Positions 9,494-21,572 are shown, counted from the stretch's first letter. The stretch: DNA of 64,000 bases from Orientallactaga sibirica (GCA_036365145.1 JAEOAD010000029.1:17614001-17678000); one strand, 5' to 3'. Notes: generated by a model from the sequence alone, not told the origin. Numbers and translations: made by a program.

Positions 9494-11064
9494 TTAAAAA
9501 AAAAATTTTTTTTATTAACAACTTCTATACTTACATACAAAAAATGCATATTTCCCTCGCCTCCCCCTTAACCTTTAGAACTCCAATCTCCATCATATCC
9601 CTTCCCTCTCTCTATTAGTCTCTCTTTTAATTTGATGTCATCATCTTTTTCTCCTATTATGAGGGTCTTGTGAAGGTATTGCTAGGCACTGCAAGGTCAT
9701 GGATATCAAGTCCAATTTCTGTCTGGACAGTTGCATTGTAAGGAGTCGTACCCTTCCTTTGACTCTTCCATTCTATCCGCTCCTTCTTCTGCAATGGGCC
9801 CTGAGCCTTGGAGGGTGTGACAGATTGCTGGGCACTCCTCCATCCTTTCTTCTGAGCACTATGTTGCCTTTTGGGTCATCCCAATGGTCATCACCATCTG
9901 AAAAGAGAAGTTTCTCTAACCAGAAGTGAAAGTAGTATTAGTATGTGAATATGAACATTAAGTGTAGTGCTTTCAGGGCAGCTTGGTGGGAATAATATAT
10001 ACATTTAGCCAGACAAGAGCACGCTTTATACACCTAAGGCTCATGACCTCCCCTGCCATAGACTTTTGCTTAGGTTTTTCAGTACCAGGCATGTATTCCC
10101 TCCCATAGAGAGGGCCTTCAGTCCAATTATGGAGCAGTTGGTTACCCCAAGAGCAGACATGCCACTATTGCACCTGTTCAAGTCATTGCACCTGTATGGC
10201 CAAACTTGAATTTTCAATGTCCACTGTTTTCACTGCTGATGACTTCTGTCTCCCATACAGCTGCATGCAGTGTAGCTTTTTCCAGCTTTCAGTTGGCTGA
10301 TCTACAGGGAGAAGGTTTTCTGCTCAGCACCAGCTTGCTTTCTCAGTAACCTTGACTCTTAGGCAAGAGATGTCTTCAGCAATAGGGTCTTATCATCTGT
10401 TTCTCAAGGGAAACCATGGACTTTGGCAATAGCCTTTAATGTTTTGGAGGCTACCAGGACCTCCTTGGCCAACAACTCACTAGAAGGTATCCCATCCCAG
10501 GCACTGAAAATTTTCTAGTAACAGTATACAGTTTCTGGATGTGCCATTATTCAAAAAAGTAGGTTTACATAAGTCTGATTCACACTATCTTGAATTTTGA
10601 TTGACCCTCCCTCTGCCCTTCTTTTACGCATTCTCTTCCCATGACCTTGCTTAGGCCATTCCCCTCCCTGTAATCTGTTCTTCTACTTACATATGTGCAA
10701 TACCATACACTTAAGTCCTTCCCTTTCCTCCCTCTCTTATAGCCTTTTACCAGCTTACTGGTTTCTGGTACCTAGTTTTGGTTCCAGTTCACACACAAGT
10801 CTATACATTTGTAGCTAGGATCCACATATGAGAGAGAACATGCGACATTTGGCTTTCTGGGCCTGGGTTACCTCACTTAGTATAATCCTTTCCAGTTCCA
10901 TCCATTTCCCTGCAAATTTCATAATTTCATTTTTCTTTACCGCTGAATAGAACTCCATTGTGTAAATATACCACATCTTTATTATCCATTCATCTGTGGA
11001 GGAACATCTAGGCTAGTCCCATTTCCTAGCTATTGTGAATAGAGCAGCAATAAATATTGCTTCA
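9494..11064 (-). mobile_element. 5'-truncated L1 insertion, antisense, with target duplication
   Basis: About 1.57 kb of L1 end: the 3' UTR from 9.5 kb, then at about 10.8 kb 'ccacatatgagagagaacatg', 'ctttaccgctgaatagaac' and 'tagctattgtgaatagagcag', the antisense L1 terminal region. The perfect 13-bp target duplication TTGATTCATTCTT lies at 9481-9493 and 11065-11077. A poly-A/poly-T block marks the 3' end. It contains no complete ORF. Confidence 0.92.
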
Positions 11065-11077
11065 TTGATTCATTCTT

Positions 11078-11715
11078 ATTTGGGTTTGGCCTTGGTTTGA
11101 TTCTTGGTTATTCTGTTGTTCTGTTGAGCTATGGCTGCCAATGGGGAAAGGAACTCTTTAGCAAGGGAAAAAGTTACCTTGTTTTAACCAGACAGTGTTG
11201 GGAAATTGTTCATTCTTCCTAGATAGCTACTTTTGAATGGAGCTGTTACACAGCCAGGACAAGAAATCTGCATGTCTTCCTGCCATGACTTCATTGGTGC
11301 TATGATCCAGCTCCATTCTTTAGCCATCCCTGGAGAATGAGGTGGGGATGACTTTTACCAATATCATCTCTTGGTATTATTTCTCTTGATACATTTTCTC
11401 AAGTGAAAGTTATAATTATGCCTTTACATTTTTGTTCATTTTTGTCCCCATTTTTATTATGTAAAATGTCTCTGTATTTTAAGGAAGGAGATGGCCCTGG
11501 TTATTTTTATTTTTTATTTTGTTTATGTCAGGGATAACAAGAATAGAGTGGGCTTTAGACCACTCTTGTCAAGTAACCATTTTCGTTTGAAGCCCTTTTT
11601 ATTATAGAATGTAAGATTTTAATGAATGTCAGTGTCATAATGATTCTTTTTTAAGGCCTTCCCAGGTTCATAGTTCTCCTGCTCATAATATCATATTAAC
11701 AGAAATCAGAGAGCT
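11078..11715. other. Unrecognised stretch
   Basis: AT-rich non-coding sequence; no family or gene recognised. Confidence 0.4.
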
Positions 11716-11884
11716 TGCATACTAATTTTGGGACTGTTATAACTGAACTGTGTTCCCTGAAAAGTTGTATGTTGAAACTCTAATGCTTAATAGACTACAC
11801 TTGAAAATGGAAGCTTTAAAAGAAAATTAATGCTAAATGAGGCCCTAAATATGGGTCCCTAATCCAATAAGATTGGTAGCCTTG

Positions 11885-13180
11885 TGCTGTTGGTTTGATT
11901 CCGGTGTCCCCTATAAACTTAGGCATGCTGAATGCTAGGTTCCCAGCTGATGGGGATTTGGGAATTAATGCCTCCTGGAGGCAGTGTATTGTTGGGGGCA
12001 TGCTTGTGAGTATTATAGCCTGTTTCCTCTTGCTAGTGTTTGGCACACTCTCCTGTTGCTTTTGTCCACCCTATGTTGGTGAGGAGGTGATGTCCATCCT
12101 CTGCTCATGCTGTCAGTTTCCCCTGCCATCATGGAGCTTCTGCTTGAGTCTGTAAGCCAAAATAAACCTTTTTTATCCCACAAGCTGATTTCGGTAGAGT
12201 GACTTCTGCCAGCAATGTGAAACTGATTGCAACAGTAAAGTTGGCACCAAGGGTGGTATCATTGCTGCTTGAAACCTGGTTGTGTCTTGTGTTTTGGAAA
12301 TGGCCATGGGCAGTGTGAATCTGGTTTGCTGGATGCCTGCATGGAGCCATGAGGATGGACCATGGGTTGCAATGGAGATGCAGTGGAGATGGGACCACGA
12401 GATGGCTGCTAAGGAGAGCTTCTGGCCCTGAATGAAGTTTTCCGGGACTGTGAGTACCAAATTGGAGGGGTGGAATTGGATTTACAGAGACTTGTTGCTG
12501 GTTAGAATTATTGGACTTGGAGATTTGTCACTGACTAGAGTTGTTGGACTTGGAGCTACAGAGTTTGATGTTTGCCCTGGTTGTTTAAATCTTGTATTGG
12601 TTGAATATTTCTTTGCTATGCCCAATGCCATCTTTTGCAGTGTGAGTATTTATTCTGTGCCATTATGGGTTTGGGGAAGGATTTTTTTTTTTTTTTTTTT
12701 TTTTGGTATTATGGCTCAGTTAAAAGATTTCAGAGTATGGGAATGTTTGAACATCATTAGGATTAATAAAAACAATGGGGACTTTTAAAGTTGGACTGAA
12801 TGCATTATACTTTATATCATGTATGGTTATCAGTTTATGGGGGTCAGGGGTGGAATGTAGTGGTTTGATTCAGGTGTCCCCTATAAACTTAGGTATTCTG
12901 AATGCTAGGTTCCCAGCTGATGGAGATTTGGGAATTAATGCCTCCTAGAGGCAGTGTATTACTGGAGTAGTGCTTATGGGTTTTCTAGTCATTTTCCCCT
13001 TGCCAGTGTTTGGCACACTCTCCTGTTCCTGTTGTCCACTTGATGTTGGCCAGGAGGTGATGTCCACTCTCTGCTCATGCTGTGGTTTTCCCCTGCCATC
13101 ATGGAACTTTCTCTCAAGTCTGTAAGCAAAAGTAAATCTTTTTTTTCCCCCAAAGCTGCTCTTAGAACCTGATTGCAATA
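11885..13180 (+). mobile_element. MaLR provirus with two LTRs and short interior
   Basis: 5' LTR 11885-12234 (ending TTGCAACA), interior 12235-12855, 3' LTR 12856-13180 (TGTAGTGG...GCAATA). The interior ends in a purine-rich tract 'gggggtcaggggtggaa' directly before the 3' LTR. The 5-bp target duplication CCTTG lies at 11880-11884 and 13181-13185. The interior is about 620 bases and encodes nothing recognisable; the 118-aa frame at 12432-12788 runs through a poly-T and is not a gene. MaLRs are non-autonomous and are thought to be mobilised by ERVL. Confidence 0.85.
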
Positions 13181-13185
13181 CCTTG

Positions 13186-13456
13186 CCAAGGAAATGGTTC
13201 AGGGTAAAAAGTGCTTGCAACACAAACATCTGAGTTTAAATTCCAAGAGCACATGTAAAGCAGACGTGGTAACCAACATGTCTAGTACCAGTATGATGAG
13301 AGATGAAGACAGGAGAATCACTGGATGCTTGTGTACCAGCTAGCCTGATGTATGCAGAATGAACAATGAAAAAGAGGGCTTGTCCCCAACAAGGTAGAAA
13401 ATGGAAGGCAAGAACCGAGGTTGTCTTCTGATTTCCAAATGTCTACCATAACATAT
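13186..13456 (+). repeat. B4-like SINE, 5' part, interrupted by an LTR
   Basis: ID-like head 'gaaatggttcagggtaaaaagtgcttgcaac' and B1-like half 'gatgaagacaggagaatcactgg'. It is followed by the antisense LTR at 13457; the likely tail (CA-rich, 'ctgcacacatcacacac') resumes at about 13804. Confidence 0.6.
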
Positions 13457-13803
13457 TGTTGCAGTCAGGTTCGTATTGCTGGTAGAAATAATCCAATCAA
13501 GAGCAGCTTGTGGGAAAAAAGAGGTTTATTTTGTCTTACAGGCTCGAGGAGAAAGTGCCATGATGGCAGGGGAAATGATGACATGAGTAGAGGGTGGACA
13601 TCACCCCCTGGCCAACATAAGGTAGACAACAGGAACAGGAGAGTGTGCCAAACACTGGCATGGGGAAACTGGCTATAACACCCATAAGCCCACCCCCAAC
13701 AAAACACCACCTCCAGGAGGCTTTAATTTCTAATTGCCATCAGCTGGGAACCTAGCATCCAGAACACTTAAGTTTATGGGGGACACCTGAATCAAACCAA
13801 CCC
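13457..13803 (-). mobile_element. MaLR-like LTR, antisense, nested
   Basis: Reverse complement of the same LTR family as 6553-6897 and 12856-13180: TGTTGCAGTCAGG at the left (complement of the CTGCAACA end), 'agaggtttattttg' (complement of the polyA-signal region), 'gccatgatggcagggg', and ending 'acacctgaatcaaacc'. The right edge is uncertain by a few bases. Confidence 0.8.
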
Positions 13804-13828
13804 CCATGAATATACCCACCTGCACACA

Positions 13829-13878
<50 letters not shown>

Positions 13879-13887
13879 AGAGAGAGA
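13829..13887. repeat. (CA)n then (GA)n microsatellite
   Basis: A CA run of about 23 units followed by 'gagagagagaga', probably the tail of the interrupted B4-like SINE. Confidence 0.95.
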
Positions 13888-14269
13888 TTTTACAAAAGAT
13901 GTCTGTCTCTTCATCTCCCTTTCCCTCTTTATGCACAAGGAAAATGTCGTATGATATACATATATACAGTAAGATGCTCCTCAGATCTTCCAGGAATGGA
14001 ATCCTCATAGTCAAACCTACCATCTCAGCCCTTTGGTTTAAGACTTCCAGCCTCCAGAACTAAGAGAAATAAATTTCTATGGTTTGAGTTACCCAACCTA
14101 TGCTATTTTGTTATGGCAACCTGAGCCAACTGAGAAAAGATTAAGCAAATTCCCCATGCATCAGCTCTGTATCATAAGATTATGACTAGATTGTGCTCAG
14201 TGGAAAGACAGGGAAAAGATTGCTTCCAGACTTCTTCCTGGAAGCTCAAGTGGTCTTGTTCATTGGAGC

Positions 14270-14400
14270 ATATTAGTAGAAATCAGCGAGCTTGCATATG
14301 TAAATATTGGGGCTGCTATAGGCTGAACTGGGTCCCTGCAAAGTTCATAGGTTGAAACTCCAGTGTCTATAGGGACTTGACTTGGAGATGGTGACTTCAG
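14270..14400 (+). mobile_element. Second MST/MLT1-like LTR 5' fragment
   Basis: 'ggctgctataggctgaactggg', 'tgcaaagttcataggttgaaac' and 'cttgacttggagatggtgac' follow the MST/MLT1 start. It shares about 40 bases of leading sequence with the copy at 11.69 kb ('agaaatcagcgagcttgcat'). Confidence 0.6.
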
Positions 14401-15379
14401 AAATTTGTTATTCTTTAGATTTCTATTCTCTGATGCTTTTCCCAGGAAGTAAATTCTTCCCAAAGACTAGAGGTTTTCCAGGTTGCTCTCCTTGTGTCAT
14501 CATGACTCCATTTTGTTCAACTGGTTTTCTGAGGCACTCTTGATGGTCATGTCTGAAATTCTTCTTGAAAAAGACTTATTTCAGCCTGCAAAGAAAATGC
14601 AGCAAAGTAAATATTCATCACAAGCTTGCATCCTGCCAATGCTTTTGTCCTGTAAGGACAGATGAGGGCAGGCCCTGGAATGAGATGATGCTGGCTGCTG
14701 TCCTGCCGTCAGTACTGTCAAGCTTTACTACCCTCCATCTTTTCCTTCTAGCTTTGCTAAACTGATCAAATCATCCTGTTTTCAGTGTGACACAGATCAT
14801 GTCTGTGATGGGAACAGCTGTCAGCTAGCATGAGGCCTCTAAGCAGAGAACACATTTTAGATCATTTAGCACAGTTCCAGGCACAGATTGAGGACTGGCT
14901 ATTGGCAGGCAAATGATTTTATCTAAAAGTAAAAACAAAGTTGTTACATGTTTAACTACTTCCTAACTCCTGTCTGCCCTCTTACAGACCTCTCTTCTCC
15001 CTTCTTTCATGTTGATAACCAGCCCTTTTATACAGGTATGTAATTTGGCCATGCTTAATTCTTTCTTCCTCCTGGTGTGTCTATAGTCATTTTTGCCAAT
15101 TTCAGGGAAATATGAAATGGAAGAAGGTGAAGCTGAAAGAGTAGCCATATATCAATGTTTTCTGTCTGCTTGGAGCAGATTCTCTCTGCTACTCTCAAAG
15201 TTTTCTTGATTTTTCTTTTTCTTCACAAAAGAGGCATTTTGACTTGTATTTTTGTTAGCTCTCTGCTGTGACATGTCTTTAATTAAAAAAATCTCAATTG
15301 TGAAATTTCTTAATTATATGTGTGACTAATGTGATTATAACTAAAAGTACTTTGAGCTTGTTCATGAAAATTGATTTTA

Positions 15380-15380
<1 letters not shown>
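14401..15380. other. Unrecognised stretch
   Basis: No gene or repeat family recognised; short frames only. Confidence 0.4.

Positions 15381-15381
<1 letters not shown>

Positions 15382-15429
<48 letters not shown>
15382..15429. repeat. (TA)n microsatellite
   Basis: About 24 TA units, self-complementary and able to form a cruciform. Confidence 0.95.
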
Positions 15430-15432
<3 letters not shown>

Positions 15433-15485
15433 GTTGGCTTCTCTATTATATTATTTATCTGGTGCTATTAGAAATTGACATGTTT

Positions 15486-15640
15486 AACCAGGTGTGGTGG
15501 CACATGCCTTTACTCCCAGCACTTGGGAGGCAAAGGAAGGAAGATTCCTGTGAGTTTGAGGCCATCCTGGGACTACAGGGTAAGTTCCAGGTGAGCCTGG
15601 GCTAGAGTGAGACCCTACCTGGTAAAAACAAAAAACAAAA
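15486..15640 (+). repeat. B1 SINE, sense
   Basis: 'ccaggtgtggtggcacatgcc', 'cccagcacttgggaggcaaagg', 'gcctgggctagagtgagacc', 'ctacctggtaaaaac' and an A-rich tail. Full length. Confidence 0.93.
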
Positions 15641-15710
15641 AAGAGTTGACATATTTAACATATTTAAACACCCAATTTCCAAGTTTTATTTTACTTATTA
15701 TTTAAAAAAA

Positions 15711-16010
15711 TGTAGCAGTTGCTTCCTTGTTGCTGGGACAGAATATCCAAACAGAAGAAGCTTTTGGAAGGAAAGGGTTGATTTTGGCTTGCAGTTTCAA
15801 ATCCCATCTTCATTCCAGCAGAGAAGAAGTAGGGAGAATGAGCAGAGTGCAGCAACCAGTGTGTGACTATAAAACTCCAAGGCCGCCTCCAGTGACACAC
15901 TTCCTCCAGAAAGGCTCCACCTCCCCAAAGCTCCACAGCTCTCCCAACAGTGCTTCCAACTGGGGATTGAGTGTTCAAACACATCAGTCTATGGGGACAT
16001 TTTACTTTTG
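15711..16010 (-). mobile_element. MaLR-like LTR, antisense
   Basis: It starts TGTAGCAGTTGC, then 'gttgctgggacagaatatcc', 'ggaaagggttgattttgg' and 'cacttcctccagaaaggctcc', the antisense layout shared with 18.6 and 22.7 kb. The 97-aa and 94-aa frames across it are LTR sequence. Confidence 0.7.
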
Positions 16011-16020
16011 AATCACCAAT

Positions 16021-16023
16021 TTT

Positions 16024-16076
<53 letters not shown>

Positions 16077-16252
16077 TTTCTTTCTTTCTCTTCTTTCTTT
16101 CTTTCTTCTTTCTATTTCTTTCTTCTCTTTCCTTCTTTCTTCCTTATTTCCTTCCTTCTTTCCTCCCTTCCTTCCATCTTTTCTTCTTTATTTCCTTCCT
16201 CCCTACCTCTTTCCTTTTCTTCCTTCCTTTCCTTTTCTTTTTATCCATTTTT
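16021..16252. repeat. (TTTC)n polypyrimidine tract
   Basis: About 230 bases of pyrimidine, a clean TTTC core of about 12-13 units that decays rightward into CCTT/TTCC variants. The 96-aa and 122-aa frames here are repeat translations. Confidence 0.95.
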
Positions 16253-16355
16253 GTTTTTTGAGACAAGGTCTTGTGTTGTAGCACAAGTCCAGGACCATAT
16301 TGAATTGAGGGTCCCCCTTCCTCAGCCTCCAAAATATTGGGATTATATTTGCACA
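16253..16355 (-). repeat. B1/B4-like fragment, antisense
   Basis: 'tttttgagacaaggtcttgtg', 'ctcagcctccaaaatattggg'. Diverged. Confidence 0.6.
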
Positions 16356-16400
16356 TATGATTCTTGGCCAAAGTAAAATAAATAAAACAAAAAGCATTGT

Positions 16401-16545
16401 GGCCAGGTGTGGGTGGGTCATACCTATAATCCTAGCACCTACAAGACAGAGGTAGAAAATTACCACAAGTTCATAGCCAGCCTAGACTAACTACATAGAT
16501 TGTTCAAAGTCAACCAGGATTCCAGAGTCAGACTGTCCCCACCTA
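16401..16545 (+). repeat. B1-like SINE, sense, diverged
   Basis: 'ggccaggtgtgggtgggtcat', 'cctataatcctagcacctac', 'agccagcctagactaactac'. Confidence 0.75.
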
Positions 16546-18022
16546 TATCCCCATTCAAACAAAGTTTCATTTGTTACTCTTAACTCAAACCCCTAATTCC
16601 TTTGAGGTTGTTGATACTCAAGGGGAGGACTGCTGAACTCTTAGGATTGAAATTACCCACTTTTAAGAGAAAACTACAGGAAGAGCAGCTCTTTGTTTTC
16701 CAAATGTCATGAGGAAATATTTAAATATGCTGGCATATGAGAGAATGGTGGAATATGGAATTGTCATGTACTATGACAAAGGATGGCAGAGCTTGAGTAA
16801 ATACAAAGAAAGATAATCAGGCTAAAACCTACCTTAGTAATTTGCCCATTGTCTTGATGATTATTGAATCAGCTTTGAAAAATGTTTTCTCCCACATTTT
16901 TTATATAACAATATTTCTAACAAGTGTAATGCAGGAAGCAGTGAGTGGAATTCATGACTTTATTTTAGCAGCTCCAAGAGTTCACTTGATCTCATTTAGT
17001 GCTTAATTTTAGGAAACTACTCAGTAAGTGCTGTGTTGCCATAAGTATAAGCATAAGTTAATTCTGTTAATTTACTTGACCCTCTGTACTGTTTCAAACA
17101 TCATCTACTTGAACAAATAGCTACCAGTAGTCAACCATTCTCTCTCTACTGATGAGAACCAATGTTGTTCTAGATATAGATAGTGAGCTAGAAGATAACA
17201 TTTCTAATTGACTTCACATAGTACCTTTGCTTTAATAATTTACAAAAGGCTAAAATAAAGACATATGACCTAATATCTAAATAAGGTAAGTTCAAATGTC
17301 TAAAATTATTTCCCATATTGTTACTTTTGTGACCTTATATAAGCAAAAAAGAAAAGAGTACTTTTAGAAATGCTCTGAATGTGCATAGGCAATAGAAGTA
17401 GAAGAAAATGAACAATGCTCCTATAGGCTTTTTCACTCTGACTTGGTACAACTCCATATTTGAACATTATAAGACATCCTATTAAATGCTAATAACTCCC
17501 AAAACTAACCTTAAATTTTATCTTAGAAGAAAAGTAGAAAGGCACTGAGAAAAAGAAATTTATGCATAAAGATCTCTGCAATATTCATTAGAGGAAAATG
17601 GGTTACTCTTTCTAAGACATAGGCACTTTTCCTAACTATAAGTCTACTACGGATAGTCAAGATTTCATTTTAAGCTCTTAAACATATTACTCTAATCCTT
17701 TTTAAAATTTTCCATGCTCCTTGAGAAGATGAAACTACTCTGATATGAGTAAAAATATTTTCAGGGTTTTTTTTTTTCCTAATTTCTGGTGGTATGGAAG
17801 AGATATCATGAAACAGTAAACCCCATTGAGGAGGAAAGAGTTAAGAAATGAGGGCACCAAAATCAAAGACAAATTCTGTCCACTCTTTACTTTTTTAACA
17901 ACAATGGTTGAGTGCTTTTGGCAGCCACTCTGTACAAATTTGAAAGGCTGTGAAATTTTGTTCAAGATCAGAAAGATTGCCAATGGAGTGAGAAATTGGA
18001 AAAGCCAGTTGGAGTCTCCTTC
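16546..18022. other. Repeat-poor unrecognised stretch
   Basis: About 1.5 kb without a named repeat or gene. AT-rich; only short open frames. Confidence 0.45.
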
Positions 18023-18023
18023 A

Positions 18024-18069
<46 letters not shown>
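18023..18069. repeat. (CA)n microsatellite
   Basis: About 23 uninterrupted CA units. Confidence 0.96.
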
Positions 18070-18071
<2 letters not shown>

Positions 18072-18146
18072 TGGATTGTCTTCAAGATAGTAGAAGGAAC
18101 TCATATCTAACTTTACAACATATTTGTGAATTTAAAAATGTTAGTT

Positions 18147-18306
18147 GGGGCTGGAGACATGGCTTAATGGTTAAGGTGCTTGCTTGTGAAACCTACGGAC
18201 CAAGGTTTTGTTCCCCAGTACCCACATAAGCCAGATGCACAAGGTGGTGCATGTGTCTGGAGTTTGTAGTGACTAGAGGCCCTGGTGTACCCATTCCCTC
18301 TATCTG

Positions 18307-18338
<32 letters not shown>

Positions 18339-18360
18339 AAATAAGTAAGTAAATTAAACA
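18147..18360 (+). repeat. tRNA-derived SINE, sense, with (TC)n tail
   Basis: Head 'ggggctggagacatggctta' with 'ggttaaggtgcttgcttgtg' (pol III A-box region) and 'ccaaggttttgttcccc' (B-box region), core 'agccagatgcacaaggtggtg', then a CT microsatellite at 18305-18337 and an A/T-rich tail. Confidence 0.93.
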
Positions 18361-18600
18361 TTTTTAAAAATGTTGATTGGTTTGGGTTAAATATATCCTC
18401 AAAGCACCTTAACATCCATTTTTATTAAAAGTACCTCCAAATGTTATATGGATATTCCCAAGAGAGTTGCTAGGATTTGCTCCTAGCTCAAGGAAGAAAG
18501 GTGTCAATATCCCAGGACCTGAGGGACCCATTGTTGCCATCTAAAACCACTGGCTACACAGAATGGTGGCCTGATAACTGCTATCAGTTAGCATCTCGCA
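18361..18600. other. Unrecognised spacer
   Basis: No named feature seen. Confidence 0.4.
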
Positions 18601-18921
18601 CTAGTTAATTTTCTTGTTACTATGACTAAATACCTTACAAGAAGCAATTAAAGGAGGAAGCACTTACTGGCTTACAATTTTAAGGGACAATAGTGCATTC
18701 TTGTGGGGAAAGTTCAATGGCAGAAGTGTGCAGCTGGGACTCCTCTAGGCACTTCTCAGAGGGACAGAAAGATGAGCTCAGACAGCAAGTGGGGCCCAAC
18801 CCTCAGTGACCTACATTCTCCAGTTAGGCTCTGCCTCCTAAAGGCTCCACAACCTTGACAAATAGCACCACCAGTTGGAGGCTAAATGTTCAAAAACATG
18901 AGGAACCTGACTGTAACACAT
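18601..18921 (-). mobile_element. MaLR-like LTR, antisense, diverged
   Basis: 'cttgttactatgactaaatacc', 'ggaggaagcacttactggc', 'ggctctgcctcctaaaggctcc' and 'ggaggctaaatgttcaaaaac' follow the antisense MaLR order. Confidence 0.7.
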
Positions 18922-20341
18922 CTGGAAAGAATTGCTTGCTAACATGTCTGCATAAATACTCACTTCAAATTAAAGCACATAGGAGACATTTTAATAAGTC
19001 CAAGACATAAAAAAATTAAGTTTTTGATACATACAATCAATTTGCTTACCAGCAAGTGTGTGCCAATTTTCTCATTCATTAGTAATGCCCCAGTGATATT
19101 TTTGTAGGCACAGTGAGAAGATTCCCTTACTAGAGTCTTCATTACACAAGCATCTGGCCAGGTAGTCATTCTGAAATCACAACAAGCTATAACAAGCAAC
19201 TGACACAAATTCAATAATTATTGTAACTTTCATTTTTGTAAGTTCCTCTGAAATCATAAAAATATGTCAGTGACACTCTCAACAGAATGTGTAGTCAACA
19301 CAGGATCTCCCTTTGGATATATTGTGCCAGGGATAATAGAGAATTGGGCTTGCTTCACTGAGCATATCACATTGGACTGAATGTGCATAGCTCAGCAGCA
19401 CAAAGAATTACATGTCATCACTGATAGGTTTGCAGTTTTACTGCTTGGACATTTCTTGAATCTCTCTCTTCACCTTCTCTATAGCATGCATTTAGGTTCC
19501 ACCTTCTCTTATCTATACCTGTAATGCAGTGGATTTTATGTTTTATGAATGTAATCTTGCCCTTTAAAATTTGTTTTCAATCCTGAAGCTAGAGGGACAT
19601 TTAAAGCTAGAGGGAACTGGATTGTATCAACCATCTGTTTAACAAAAATCCTTCAACAAAAACTCACTGCTAATAAAATCAACAGCCTTCATCATTGAAT
19701 TTAGGCTAATGGGCCTTACTACTGCATTTAGGCTGATGTTGGAGCAGGTCTACATACTTAGTTAGCTAAACCTTGCTGCCTGCCCACTCCACTTTCTGTG
19801 TCTTAGTCATATAAATCTCTCAATTTCTTAAAAATTGGGTCGTATTTACTTCTATCTTATCTCCATAGCTATCCCCATAGTTGTTTCCCTTTGCCCAGTA
19901 TGCCACTTTTTTCCTGCTTTCCTCTTTCTCACTGCTTGCTCTTTTCATCCTTTAGCTCTCATCTCAAATGCCATTTTAAGTTTCCAGGGTTGCCAGTTAT
20001 CAGATGTTCCACTTTGGTCTTTTCAAAGCATTATGCCATTTCCCTCATAGACCACTTACTACAGTTTGTACTTATAAATATACTTATTTTATTTTTGATA
20101 ATTTTATACATGCATATAGTGCATGCACTTATAGGTTTTTGTTACTTGATTTGCTATTTTCCTTTTTGTTCATTATTACATATCAGAATCACAGACATGC
20201 ATGTGACATAACAGATGATGATGGTCGAGTGCATGTAAAATGACTGAATGCAAGATTTCAGAGTGTCTGTCTTCTGAATAAAAACACAAGCAGAGGTCAG
20301 TTAATAACCTGTTTTAAATTTTTTAATTTTTATTTTAAAAT
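18922..20341. other. Repeat-poor unrecognised stretch
   Basis: No gene or named repeat recognised. The overlapping frames at 19835-20243 have no recognisable motif. Confidence 0.4.
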
Positions 20342-20347
20342 ATTTTT

Positions 20348-20378
<31 letters not shown>

Positions 20379-20575
20379 TTTGCAAGCAGAGATCGATAGA
20401 CAGAAGAGAGACAGACAGAGAGAATGGGCACCCTGGGCCTCCAGCCTCTGCAAATGAATTCCAGATGCATGCACCACTTCTCACATCTGGTTTTGTGTGG
20501 ATACCTGGGAATTGAATCTGGGTTGTTAGGCTTTACAGGCAGACACTTTAACTGCTGAGCCATCTTTCCAGCCCC
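20342..20575 (-). repeat. tRNA-derived SINE, antisense, with (TTTA)n tail
   Basis: A clean TTTA run of about 10 units, 'gagagaatgggcaccctgggcc', 'ccagatgcatgcaccacttc', 'gctgagccatctttccagccc'. Confidence 0.93.
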
Positions 20576-21395
20576 TTTATTTATTTTGTTAAATTGATAA
20601 TCATGTGTTGGTACCATTCCTTTTGTGTTATACTCTTGTATCCCCTAGTTTTGAGACCATCCTATACATGTAGGTCAATGGTTTTTGCCTCTCAGGGGAC
20701 ACCTTGCTATGTTTTCACATGATTCTGATAGCAATAGGGTAATAGTTGTGAAGTAGGATCAGTGCAGGTGGAAAGGGGAGAGGGTGGCAATCAGAGGTTT
20801 TCTGATATACTGAATGTCTAAGCCTGAGAAAACCTGAAGTAGAGTAAGCTTTCTCTGAAACATAATTGACCCACAACAGTTTGAAGAAACTGAGTATGTT
20901 GATCTTATAAGTGGAAATCTTCCATTTGGCCTGGTGCTCAGTACTGAGGCATTTATTGAAACATGAAAAGGTGATATTTTGATTATTTACAAACATTGCA
21001 GGGACAGTGGCTAATTAGAATAGGCATCTGTTAAAAAAATAAAGCAACATGGTGATATTTGCTTAATTCCACTTCTCGTTTCTTCTTGTAGTTGATTTAG
21101 ATTGATAAAATATTTAAGGCATCTACACACAAAGTGAGAACAAATTAATACTTTGTTAGTACCAAATCACATATGTGAATGGTAACTTACATGTTTTTTT
21201 TTGTTTCATTTTTACATCATGACTCCAAAAGTGTGTTACATTTCACTTGATCTCTAAGAATCTCTCAGGTTGCTTAAAGCAAAGATCTCATATACAGTTC
21301 TTAGGACACGGTCATTACTTACGACAGTGAAATCTAGCTGGATCTTAGTCTGACTATCCTCAGGTAGCAAAGCACAATTGATGAATGTGATGATT
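20576..21395. other. Unrecognised stretch
   Basis: Nothing identifiable. Confidence 0.4.
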
Positions 21396-21572
21396 AGGGC
21401 TGGGAGATGGCTCAGTGGTTAACAACACATGCTTATACATCTGCCAGCCCAGACTCATTTCCTCAGTACCCCCATAGAGCCATATGGATGATGTGGCAAG
21501 TGCATTTGGAGTTAGTTTACAGCAGCAGGATGCCCTGATGTGCCAATTCTCTGTGTGTAATAAAATACCTTT
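21396..21572 (+). repeat. tRNA-derived SINE, sense, diverged
   Basis: 'agggctgggagatggctcag', 'tggttaacaacacatgctt', 'ttggagttagtttacagcagc'. An older copy lacking the clean core. Confidence 0.75.

Larger units (their letters stand above)
11716..14133 (+). mobile_element. MST/MLT1-like old LTR, split by later insertions
   Basis: The 5' part (11716-11884) has 'ctgttataactgaactgtgttccctgaa', 'gtatgttgaaactctaat' and 'gggtccctaatccaata'. The 3' part (about 13880-14133) has 'gcctccagaactaagagaaataaatttc' and 'tgctattttgttatggcaac'. Both follow the order of the old mammalian MST/MLT1 LTRs. The intervening 2 kb is a MaLR provirus, a B4-like SINE and an antisense LTR. Family naming is from memory. 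Confidence 0.7.

Noticed and set aside
12432..12788. 118-aa frame with a hydrophobic stretch
   Set aside because: Part of the MaLR interior; the hydrophobic stretch is poly-Phe from a poly-T run.
16008..16376. 122-aa Phe/Ser/Leu-rich frame resembling a membrane protein
   Set aside because: Translation of the TTTC polypyrimidine tract.
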